From Tannerellaceae bacterium (GTDB lineage Bacteria; Bacteroidota; Bacteroidia; Bacteroidales; Tannerellaceae), in contig JAIRPK010000024.1 of the NCBI GenBank assembly GCA_031257015.1, positions 1-46,734 on the forward strand: a stretch of 46,734 nt of DNA. Reading direction: 5' to 3'. This document shows positions 7,672 to 14,404 of the stretch, in pieces. Both the position numbers and the translations under genes were made by a program. Below the pieces are notes generated by a model that saw only the letters and a program-made list of their open reading frames with translations, did not search any database and was not told where the DNA came from. Position 1 is the stretch's first letter; every line of letters starts with the position of its first letter.

Positions 7672-9672
7672 TCATTCAATAACCGCCGCCCATCCGCCGT
7701 TGCGAACCATTCTAATCTCCAGCTTGTCGCCATGCCCGACGTCCATCGTCCGGATATTGTAGTCCATTCCTTGTCCGTTGGCGTTTGGGCCGTCTTCAAA
7801 AGACGTGATTCTGTAAGTCTTTCCTTTTGGCAGGAAATCAAGGTCAATTGTAAAATCTCTGTTCTTGACATCATTGCCGGCAATGCCCCCGATCCACCAT
7901 TTATTGCCGTTGCGCTTGGCTACGATGGCATATTGTCCGGCTTCGGCGGCGAGCGCTCGCGTTTCGTGCCAGACGACGGGGACGGAGAATATGAACGTTG
8001 CGCAATCGGTATTCTCTTCAAACCTTCGCGGGCTGTCCGCAATCATTTGCATCCCGCTTTCGAGCAGGACATAATAAGCCATGTGATGAGCGCGTGTTCC
8101 GATTGTCGCCCAGTTGTATCCCCATCCGGAGCGTAAATGTTCAGGCTGAGTATTAAGCATTGAGCCTGGCGTGAAGGAAACGGGGCCTACAACATTGCGT
8201 ATGAACGGATGCCAGATGCTGTTCTCCGGCGAGATTCCACTGTACTCCAGGCCTCGGACGCCCTCGAAGGATAGGATATTGGGATATTCATACTCCAGCC
8301 CCACCGGTTTGTAGGAGCCATGGAACTCGATTACCATCCTGTTTTTCGCTGCCTCCTTCGCTGCCTGCCTGTAAAAGTTAACTATCCATTGGTCGCTCCT
8401 GTCCATGAAGTCTATTTTAAGCCCTGCGACGCCCATTTGTGAATAGTATTCAAAGAGGTTGTAGCTGTCATCGTACAAATCTTTTTGCACAGGATGGTAG
8501 TACATCCATAATACGATCTCCACATTTTTGCTTTTGGCATATCGTATAACCTCCGGCAAGTCCAGTTCTGGGAGGACTTCCAGTGGCGGGAGAGCCGAGT
8601 GGTCCTTTGCCCATCCTGCATCTATGAGAAGATAGTGGATATGGTTCAGCGAAGCAAAGTCAATATACCGCTTGTATGTCGGAGTGTTGATGCCCTGTCG
8701 GTAAGTTACCATCGGGCCATAATCCGTCGAGCGGTTTATATAGTCCCAAAAAGCCTGTCCGGGCTTAATCCACGCTACATCCGTCAAGGCGCACGGTCGT
8801 GCAAGCCGTGCGACCATTGCCGTTTCCAGCAGCTGCCTGTCCGTCCGCGTGATTGCAAACCACCGCCAGGGATATTCCCGCGTCCCCTTCGTTTTGGCGA
8901 TATAATCCGCTTCCCGTTCAATCCATATATTGCCGGCGGAATCAATCTTCATTTCTGTCGGAGCCGGCGGGAAGGTTGACAGCAGAGTGTTTTTCGTTCC
9001 CTGCCCGGCAAGGAACATATTGGGATAATCGTCCAGGTCAGCCTCCGAGAAGAGGATTTTCTCCCCCCTTCGGTTGTCTATCAGCATGGGCAGAACGGCC
9101 ATCTGCGCCCCGGCTTTCCACTTGCTTGAAGCGACATGCGAGTAAGGCTCTTCATAGATCGCCGCAAAGCCCCGTTCGCCGTCATCGCTTTTGCCCGTAT
9201 ATTGCAGATGCAGCAGACAGTCGTCCGGGAACGAGAGGTTGCAATCCTCGTGCATCACCTCTACTTCTCCCTTCCTGCAAGTGATGAAGCGATAGGCGAC
9301 ACCGTCGTTGAAAGCGCGAAACTCAACAGCGTAATTGCCCTTGAAATCCAGCCTCAAGCTGTTGTAATGGTTTTTCACAGTTGCAAACTTGAACGGCACA
9401 ACCGGCCTGACTTCCGCATTGACAGTCGAATATTTCCGCCCGGCCGGCCTGGGATTCTTTCCCAGCGTCTCATTTCGAAGATGCAACCCCAGCTCGTTGC
9501 TGAACAGCAGGCCATTTTCGGTCGATACCGTGAAGCTGATTTTAGCCTCATTGCTTACCGCCAGTTTGATTTTTCCGTCCGGCGAGAGCAAAACGTCCTG
9601 GTTGCGCTGAGCGCCTGCAGTGGTGCAGCACAGTAGCATTATTGAAAATGTAACAGATTGAAATGTATTCAT
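7672..9672 (-). CDS. Glycoside hydrolase family 97 protein (alpha-glucosidase/alpha-galactosidase type)
   Basis: Starting at the ATG whose complement is 9670-9672 gives 666 residues with a signal peptide ending near TTAGAQ, so it is periplasmic or surface. The in-frame extension to 9732 would put 20 residues before the signal and is rejected. An N-terminal beta-sandwich (about 25-280) precedes a TIM-barrel with TDYGPMVTYRQG and YLLIDAGW, and a small C-terminal sheet domain: the GH97 layout, normal length. GH97 enzymes release glucose or galactose from alpha-linked oligosaccharides and need calcium. Asp421 in LKIDFMDRSD sits where retaining GH97 members carry their nucleophile, so I favour the retaining, alpha-galactosidase-like branch over the inverting SusB type. 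No SusC/SusD pair is nearby. Its upstream region runs into repeat array B. Confidence 0.88.
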   Translation of the reverse strand: MNTFQSVTFSIMLLCCTTAGAQRNQDVLLSPDGKIKLAVSNEAKISFTVSTENGLLFSNELGLHLRNETLGKNPRPAGRKYSTVNAEVRPVVPFKFATVKNHYNSLRLDFKGNYAVEFRAFNDGVAYRFITCRKGEVEVMHEDCNLSFPDDCLLHLQYTGKSDDGERGFAAIYEEPYSHVASSKWKAGAQMAVLPMLIDNRRGEKILFSEADLDDYPNMFLAGQGTKNTLLSTFPPAPTEMKIDSAGNIWIEREADYIAKTKGTREYPWRWFAITRTDRQLLETAMVARLARPCALTDVAWIKPGQAFWDYINRSTDYGPMVTYRQGINTPTYKRYIDFASLNHIHYLLIDAGWAKDHSALPPLEVLPELDLPEVIRYAKSKNVEIVLWMYYHPVQKDLYDDSYNLFEYYSQMGVAGLKIDFMDRSDQWIVNFYRQAAKEAAKNRMVIEFHGSYKPVGLEYEYPNILSFEGVRGLEYSGISPENSIWHPFIRNVVGPVSFTPGSMLNTQPEHLRSGWGYNWATIGTRAHHMAYYVLLESGMQMIADSPRRFEENTDCATFIFSVPVVWHETRALAAEAGQYAIVAKRNGNKWWIGGIAGNDVKNRDFTIDLDFLPKGKTYRITSFEDGPNANGQGMDYNIRTMDVGHGDKLEIRMVRNGGWAAVIE

Positions 9673-9717
9673 ATAAAAAATGATGGTATAAAATTTATTC
9701 CTGTTGCCAGGCAAGCA

Positions 9718-9725
9718 CAAAAGTA
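9718..9725 (-). promoter_or_regulatory. Putative -7 box (TACTTTTG) for the GH97 gene
   Basis: On the minus strand the box reads TACTTTTG, matching TAnnTTTG, and lies 45 bp before the chosen ATG. The -33 region would fall at about 9745-9750, which is the first unit of array B. The array therefore abuts or overlaps this promoter. Confidence 0.5.
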
Positions 9726-9744
9726 ATTTCATTTGATAATTTTC

Positions 9745-9889
9745 CTTAGTGAGATGCCGTCACTAACGCTGGTGAGATGTCGTCACTAACGTTAGTGGGA
9801 TGTCGTCACTAACGCTGGTGGGATACTGTCACTAACGTTAGTGAGATGTCGCCACTAACACTGGTGGGATGCCGTCACTAAGGCTGGTG
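9745..9889. repeat. Array B: six and a third tandem 23-bp units, each an inverted repeat
   Basis: Complete units start at 9745, 9768, 9791, 9814, 9837 and 9860, each exactly 23 bp, and a partial unit begins at 9883. A typical unit is GTTAGTG-N9-CACTAAC, so the whole unit is one stem-loop. Left arms alternate between TTAGTG and CTGGTG, giving a 46-bp dimer pattern. The array lies between the divergent GH97 and lptB genes, close to the GH97 promoter. Confidence 0.93.
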
Positions 9890-10165
9890 ACGGTCTGGAG
9901 CATTAGCGGGCGCGGCCTCAGAGATTCTTTGAGCATTGAATAAACAGTCGCCCATGCAATTATCCTTTACATAAAGCTTAGTCGCCTCTCGCTGTTCATC
10001 TCCCGTAAACATGGCTCCAACGCTCAAGGCCATGCTCTTTGCGAAAGCTGCGAATAACCGCCCGGCGGTGCATTTCATAATTCAGCAGGCCTTCACATGG
10101 GAGCCGGAAGAGTATTGCCGGCAATGTTTTTTTTACCTTCCTTTGCAACAAAACTTTATTTTAAT

Positions 10166-10921
10166 ATGGAATTAGAACAAAAACAAATGGTGCTTCGCAC
10201 TGACGGCCTTGTAAAGAAATACAAAACAAGAACCGTTGTAAATAATGTTTCCATACAGGTTGAGCAGGGAGAAATTGTCGGCCTTCTCGGTCCCAACGGT
10301 GCGGGTAAAACCACCACTTTCTACATGACTGTCGGCCTTGTCGCGCCGAACCAGGGGAAGATATTTCTCGACGGCCTTGACATAACGACCAACCCTGTTT
10401 ACAAGCGAGCCAGAAGAGGTATAGGCTATCTCGCTCAGGAGGCCTCCATTTTCAGGAAGATGACCGTAGAGGACAACATCCGCTCTGTTCTTCAAATGAC
10501 AAAAAAGAGCGATGCTTACCAAAAGGAAAAACTGGAAAGCCTCATCTCCGAATTTGGTCTTGGCAAAGTAAGGAAAAACCAGGGCGACCGCCTGTCAGGA
10601 GGCGAACGCCGCAGGGCAGAGATAGCGCGATGCCTTGCAATAGACCCCAAGTTCATCATGCTCGACGAGCCTTTTGCCGGCGTCGACCCTATTGCCGTTC
10701 AGGATATTCAGAATATCGTTGCCAAGCTGAAGCACAAGAACATTGGCATACTTATAACAGACCATAATGTTTATGAAACACTGAGCATAACCGACCGCGC
10801 CTATTTGCTTTATGAGGGAAAGGTTCTCTATCAGGGCACTGCCGAAGAGCTTGCTGAGAATGAAATTGTAAGAGAAAAGTACCTTGGAAATGACTTCCAG
10901 CTGCGTAAAAAATACTTCTAG
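10166..10921 (+). CDS. lptB: LPS export ABC transporter ATP-binding protein LptB
   Basis: With the ATG at 10166 the protein has 251 residues, the usual LptB length. An upstream in-frame ATG at 10097 would add 23 non-conserved residues and is rejected. It has Walker A GPNGAGKTT (42-50), the signature LSGGERRRAEIARCLA, Walker B FIMLDEPFAGVDP with the catalytic Glu, and the switch His in ITDHN. LptB is the cytoplasmic ATPase that drives LptFG and moves lipopolysaccharide from the inner membrane towards the LptA bridge. The other lpt genes are not next to it here. Its stop codon overlaps that of the convergent CPBP gene by sharing bases at 10918-10921. No clear TAnnTTTG box was found upstream. 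Confidence 0.93.
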   Translation: MELEQKQMVLRTDGLVKKYKTRTVVNNVSIQVEQGEIVGLLGPNGAGKTTTFYMTVGLVAPNQGKIFLDGLDITTNPVYKRARRGIGYLAQEASIFRKMTVEDNIRSVLQMTKKSDAYQKEKLESLISEFGLGKVRKNQGDRLSGGERRRAEIARCLAIDPKFIMLDEPFAGVDPIAVQDIQNIVAKLKHKNIGILITDHNVYETLSITDRAYLLYEGKVLYQGTAEELAENEIVREKYLGNDFQLRKKYF

Positions 10922-11829
10922 TCCCTCGCCCTGTTCATGTAAACATACCTCGTACAAACGAACAGCAGCATTAAAGAAACCGGCGTTATAATCAAATAAG
11001 GCAATATCTCTTCAGCCGGTATTCCACCTTTAACTATCGACAAATCTTTCAAGCTATACATTGACATTCCCGTCACTGCAATAGCATTGTTTATAAAATG
11101 CGCAAAGACCGCCAGCCACAAACTCCTGGTCCAATAAAGGATATATCCGAAATATGCCCCCAGCAACATCCGTGGCAGCAGCCCGTAAAACTGGAAATGA
11201 ATAAAACCAAAAATAAAGGCAGTGAGCCAAATCACCGTATGAGGGTTCTTAACCTTTCGCTCCAGCACCCGCTGCAACGCCCCGCGGAAAAAGAACTCCT
11301 CATAAGCCCCAGGACATAAAGCAATAACCAGCATGTTGCCTAAATAAGCCCAGATGCCGCTATCCGAGAAAAACGATGCCATTAGCACCTCTGTCTCTCT
11401 TTCCATAGACAGCATCCATTCCTCAACGGGCGACATGAAAGCCGGCAGACGCAGCAGACTGTTCAAATACGCCGTAACATTTATTATCGGCAACGCCGAC
11501 ATCATCACAATAAACAATACAATCCATATCCTGACATCCTTAACCAGGCGCAGAGACAAATACCCGCTAATTCTCTCGCTACAAAGCCGCGCCATAAGAA
11601 GAGCCGGAAGTAAAAACATTGCACCCGACATAACAAGCTGCAACAAGCGCGTCGCCCAAATATGAGACTTGCCTCCCGCCACAACGTACAAAGCGCTCCC
11701 AAACAATCCCCCGACAACGGAGCCGACTAAAACCAGACACAGGAGTAAAAACAATTGTTCCCATACGGTTCTGTCCGCAAATAAACCTTTCAATCTCATC
11801 TGTTCATTAATTATTTGATTTTTATTCAT
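10918..11829 (-). CDS. CPBP family intramembrane metalloprotease
   Basis: This 303-residue integral membrane protein has about eight hydrophobic segments and the three CPBP (Abi/Rce1-type) motifs: EEFFFR at 177-182, FGFIH with Phe207 and His211, and HFINN with His244 and Asn248. These residues form the glutamate/histidine active site of the family, which cleaves membrane-bound or prenylated substrates in eukaryotic Rce1. Bacterial members have varied roles, including bacteriocin immunity, and the substrate here is unknown. The ATG lies just after a 20-bp perfect hairpin, with tRNA-Gly further upstream on the same strand. The 3' end overlaps the lptB stop on the other strand. Confidence 0.88.
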   Translation of the reverse strand: MNKNQIINEQMRLKGLFADRTVWEQLFLLLCLVLVGSVVGGLFGSALYVVAGGKSHIWATRLLQLVMSGAMFLLPALLMARLCSERISGYLSLRLVKDVRIWIVLFIVMMSALPIINVTAYLNSLLRLPAFMSPVEEWMLSMERETEVLMASFFSDSGIWAYLGNMLVIALCPGAYEEFFFRGALQRVLERKVKNPHTVIWLTAFIFGFIHFQFYGLLPRMLLGAYFGYILYWTRSLWLAVFAHFINNAIAVTGMSMYSLKDLSIVKGGIPAEEILPYLIITPVSLMLLFVCTRYVYMNRARD

Positions 11830-11830
11830 T

Positions 11831-11882
11831 CAAAGATACAAAAAAGCTCGCTGCAATCGCAACGAGCTTTTTTGTATCTTTG
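11831..11882 (-). terminator. Perfect 20-bp hairpin between tRNA-Gly and the CPBP start codon
   Basis: CAAAGATACAAAAAAGCTCG (11831-11850) is the exact reverse complement of 11863-11882, with a 12-nt loop. The GCTCG core followed by a T-tract makes a good intrinsic terminator for the minus-strand tRNA-Gly transcript; the symmetry also allows termination on the + strand. The CPBP ATG begins one base after the stem, so readthrough transcription would place the whole hairpin directly at the start codon. Confidence 0.75.
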
Positions 11883-11935
11883 TGTCTTTTTTCAGAACTA
11901 ATAAAGAAAAATATTTTTCATCATTTCTTAGGATG

Positions 11936-12008
11936 AGCGAAAAACGGGACTCGAACCCGCGACCCTAACCTTGGCAAGGTTATGCTCTACCAACTGAGCT
12001 ATTTTCGC
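11936..12008 (-). tRNA. tRNA-Gly (anticodon GCC)
   Basis: On the minus strand a 73-nt cloverleaf is complete: acceptor GCGAAAA/TTTTCGC (7 bp), D-arm GCTC/GAGC, anticodon stem TAACC/GGTTA with loop TTGCCAA, variable loop GGGTC, and T-arm GCGGG-TTCGAGT-CCCGT. The discriminator base is U, as expected for bacterial tRNA-Gly. CCA is not encoded. Confidence 0.97.
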
Positions 12009-12097
12009 GATTGCAGTGCAAATATAAAAACAATTATTTAATCGGCAAAAAAAATCGAAAAAAAATAAGCGACTACATATATTTTTTCAAGAATATC

Positions 12098-12105
12098 TAC
12101 TTTTG
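12098..12105 (+). promoter_or_regulatory. Putative -7 box (TACTTTTG) for the thioredoxin gene
   Basis: TACTTTTG matches TAnnTTTG and is 35 bp upstream of the first ATG at 12141. No good -33 element is visible. Confidence 0.5.
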
Positions 12106-12140
12106 CATACACAATAAATATTAAACAAAACAAATTAAAG

Positions 12141-12626
12141 ATGGTTGTAATGAACAAGTTAAGTATTTTCCTGCTTATCATTTCCTTCATGAGCTGCTCC
12201 GGCTCAGGAACAAAAAAACAGACAGAGAGCGCAAGCGCAACAGGAGAAGTCGTCTTTCTAAACAAAACAGACTTCATCACAAAAGTTTATGATTACGAAA
12301 AAACGCCCGAAGGATGGAATTATGAAGGCGAAAAGCCCTGCATCATTGATTTCTACGCCGACTGGTGCGGCCCGTGTAAAAGAATCGCACCTGTGTTGAA
12401 AGAATTGGCGGTCACTTACAAGGATAGCATAATCATTTATAAGATAAATATTGATGAGGAAGAGGAGCTTGCGGCCGTATTCGGTATCCAGAGTATCCCT
12501 TCTCTGCTGTTTGTTCCCGCAACGGGACAGCCTAAAATGAGCGTTGGTGCAATCAGTCGCGAGGAACTCGTATCGCAGATTGACAATTTTCTGTTGAACA
12601 ACGACAGAAAAAACGACTTCCACTAA
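12141..12626 (+). CDS. Exported thioredoxin-fold protein, probable lipoprotein
   Basis: The 161-residue protein begins with a short hydrophobic signal (NKLSIFLLIISFMSC) with Cys19 as a plausible lipidation site, followed by a Ser/Thr/Lys-rich linker. A single thioredoxin domain (about 40-155) follows, with the active site WCGPC at 75-79 and the cis-Pro in QSIPSLLF. Such proteins carry out disulfide reduction or exchange in the periplasm. The ATG at 12150 (MNKL) is an equally good start and gives a cleaner signal. The gene stands alone, with a promoter box upstream and about 1.3 kb of non-coding DNA downstream. A specific partner cannot be inferred. Confidence 0.88.
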   Translation: MVVMNKLSIFLLIISFMSCSGSGTKKQTESASATGEVVFLNKTDFITKVYDYEKTPEGWNYEGEKPCIIDFYADWCGPCKRIAPVLKELAVTYKDSIIIYKINIDEEEELAAVFGIQSIPSLLFVPATGQPKMSVGAISREELVSQIDNFLLNNDRKNDFH

Positions 12627-13029
12627 CCCAGCCTCCCCAATTCACCACCGGCAACAAAAATATCCGACTTAGGCGATGGTTTTTCCGGCATGAAATTATC
12701 AGAAACAAACCCGGAAATCAGGTTGAGAATGACGTTTGTGAAACAGCAATGCGCTGCATGTTCAATTTGATGTATATATTCTTAAATCGAAAGATAGTTC
12801 TCAAAATTATTTTGCCATGAGATGTTCACCCTCGGCGAAGAGTTTATCAAATAATTTTTCAGTGAAAATGTTTGTTTTTAAGCGCCCGTTTATCTGATTA
12901 AAAATCGTTTTATGAGAAAAGACTTTAAGTTATGCAAATTGCCATTATTCGTGATAGGTATTGCTTATTAGCCAGCTCCTTATAATATTGAAATTACAGA
13001 AATGCAAGTCGTTTATACTGCCCCGTTAG
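12627..13029. other. Intergenic region before array C, no gene seen
   Basis: No convincing ORF or RNA gene was found. The sequence is AT-rich. Base bias on the + strand begins to change here from C/A-rich to G/T-rich. I looked for DnaA-box-like sequences (TTATCCACA) and saw none. Confidence 0.5.
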
Positions 13030-13260
13030 CCGGCAGTTCCGTCATCGGTTCCGTGACTTCCGTCACCGGTGCGCGAACTTTCTGCACCGGTGCGCAGACT
13101 TCCGTCACCGGTGCGCGAACTTTCGGCACCGGTGCGCAGACTTCCGTCACCGGTGCGCGAACTTTCCGCACCGGTGCGCAGACTTTCCGCACCGGTGCGC
13201 GAACTTTCCGCACCGGTGCGCGAACTTTCCGCACCGGTGCGCCGACCTTCCGCACCGGTG
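13030..13260. repeat. Array C: eleven tandem 21-bp units around CGCACCGGTGCG
   Basis: Units start every 21 bp from 13030 to 13240; the first two are degenerate and a partial unit follows 13260. The typical unit is CGCGAACTTTCCGCACCGGTG. The palindrome CGCACCGGTGCG spans each junction; equivalently each unit is a stem GGTGCG-N9-CGCACC. Early units alternate between CGCGAACTTT and CGCAGACTTC, a 42-bp dimer. Because 21 is a multiple of three, both strands stay open and give false repeat proteins of 7-residue period. The array lies in the long gap between the thioredoxin and bactofilin genes. Confidence 0.94.
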
Positions 13261-13906
13261 CGGAAATACTCGGCGGACGCGACAAAAGTCTCGGAAATAA
13301 ACCTGATTTTAATCGTCGTAGATTGCCGTGAAATGTTTGTAATTTCTTTTTTATATTCGCTTGTGATTCTCGTTTTATCTGAAATTCTTGAGCTTTTAAA
13401 ATCCTAAATTACACTAATATTTATCAAATATTCGGAAATATATTAATGTCAGTTTGTACTGGACGTGAATCAATAATATTCAGATTGAGCGAAGTTTTTT
13501 AAGGTATTAATTTATAATAAAACAGTTCTTAAATCAGATTTTAGGTGAAGTTAGTGTAGGGCCGATGCCTTGTCGGTTCAGTTTTATATATGTTGTTGGA
13601 TTGGTTGTTTCCTGTCTTTAATTGAATCTGTATTCAGGCAGTTAGCTTGGGATGTTAATTTTTCTCCAAAGATGAACACGAAGGCGATAAGGATTTTAGT
13701 CCATGTTCCACGCATTTGTATTCCGATTCAAGCCTTGTGCCGTGAAAGCTCAAAATCCAGTCCTGGAACATCTTTCGCGGTATTGCCGGAGAGTCATTGT
13801 TTGTGTTTGGATATTTTATTATAGTTTTATGGTTGTTTTGTTCGTTGAAATAGTAAGTTTAGATTTCTTTTGCCTTCAACAGGTTTTTTTTCCGAACAAC
13901 AATGGT
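13261..13906. other. T-rich intergenic region between array C and bactofilin
   Basis: This 646-bp stretch has T in excess over A on the + strand (13321-13380 counts T 32, A 10, G 10, C 8). The open frames present look like chance. No tRNA or strong hairpin was recognised. Confidence 0.5.
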
Positions 13907-13914
13907 TATATTTG
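13907..13914 (+). promoter_or_regulatory. Putative -7 box (TATATTTG) for the bactofilin gene
   Basis: TATATTTG matches TAnnTTTG and lies 38 bp before the ATG at 13953. Confidence 0.55.
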
Positions 13915-13952
13915 CACATTCACGCTAATAAGAATAAAAACGAATACCAACA

Positions 13953-14324
13953 ATGAGAATTAGATTTAAAGACGAAACGCCTTCCATAGGTTTACATAAC
14001 ATTTTGGCAGTTGGAACAACTGTAAAAGGCGACATAATAACCGACGGGGATTTTAGATTGAACGGTCGAGTTGAAGGGAATATTAATTGCGCGGCGAAAC
14101 TTGTGATTGGTCCGAAGGGTTATATTGACGGCGATATTAATTCGGTAAATGCGGAAATTCAGGGGACGGTTGTAGGTTGCATTCGTACCAGTGGGGCGCT
14201 TGTGCTGAAAGCCTCGTCCGTCGTTACCGGCGACATTTTCGCTCAAACGCTGGAAATTGAGCCTAATGCCAAGTTTAGTGGTGTTTGCAATATGCTGACA
14301 TCTGCTGACGAGATTCAAACATAA
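13953..14324 (+). CDS. Bactofilin (polymer-forming cytoskeletal protein)
   Basis: The 123-residue protein is a single bactofilin domain: a right-handed beta-helix built from short repeats such as VGTTVKGDIITDGDFRLNGRVEG, GYIDGDINSVNAEIQGTVVG and SVVTGDIFAQTLEIEPNAKFSG, with short polar tails. Bactofilins assemble into filaments without nucleotide and scaffold cell-shape or envelope machinery at the inner membrane. Length fits the family's small members. There is no M23 peptidase partner gene next to it, which is a common neighbour elsewhere. It is convergent with malQ and ends in a terminator that extends into malQ. Confidence 0.93.
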   Translation: MRIRFKDETPSIGLHNILAVGTTVKGDIITDGDFRLNGRVEGNINCAAKLVIGPKGYIDGDINSVNAEIQGTVVGCIRTSGALVLKASSVVTGDIFAQTLEIEPNAKFSGVCNMLTSADEIQT

Positions 14325-14358
14325 TCGGAGTAGAAGGACTTTTATTCAGGAACGAGTG

Positions 14359-14404
14359 AAGCGAGAGAGAGGAAGGATAAACCTACCTCCTCTCGCTTTT
14401 TTTT
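14359..14404 (+). terminator. Intrinsic terminator of bactofilin, overlapping the malQ 3' end
   Basis: AAGCGAGAG (14359-14367) pairs with CTCTCGCTT (14390-14398), extended inward by GAGG/CCTC pairing with a small offset, and is followed by eight T residues on the + strand. The malQ stop (minus strand) is at 14383-14385, so the 3' arm and T-tract are also the last codons of malQ. Confidence 0.7.

Noticed and set aside
9878..10078. 66-codon minus-strand ORF between array B and lptB
   Set aside because: It ends inside array B, has no promoter box and matches nothing I recognise. A small protein cannot be excluded.
11831..11838. TATCTTTG as the promoter of the CPBP gene
   Set aside because: The box is only one base from the ATG, so transcription would start inside the gene. 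It is better explained as part of the 20-bp hairpin.
13002..13407. Repeat proteins on both strands over array C
   Set aside because: The open frames arise because the 21-bp unit is a multiple of three and lacks stops. There is no promoter box and no protein-like flanking sequence.
13570..13963. Small proteins in the gap before bactofilin
   Set aside because: The frames overlap each other in different phases, are Phe/Leu/Cys-rich as expected from T-rich DNA, and have no promoter box of their own.
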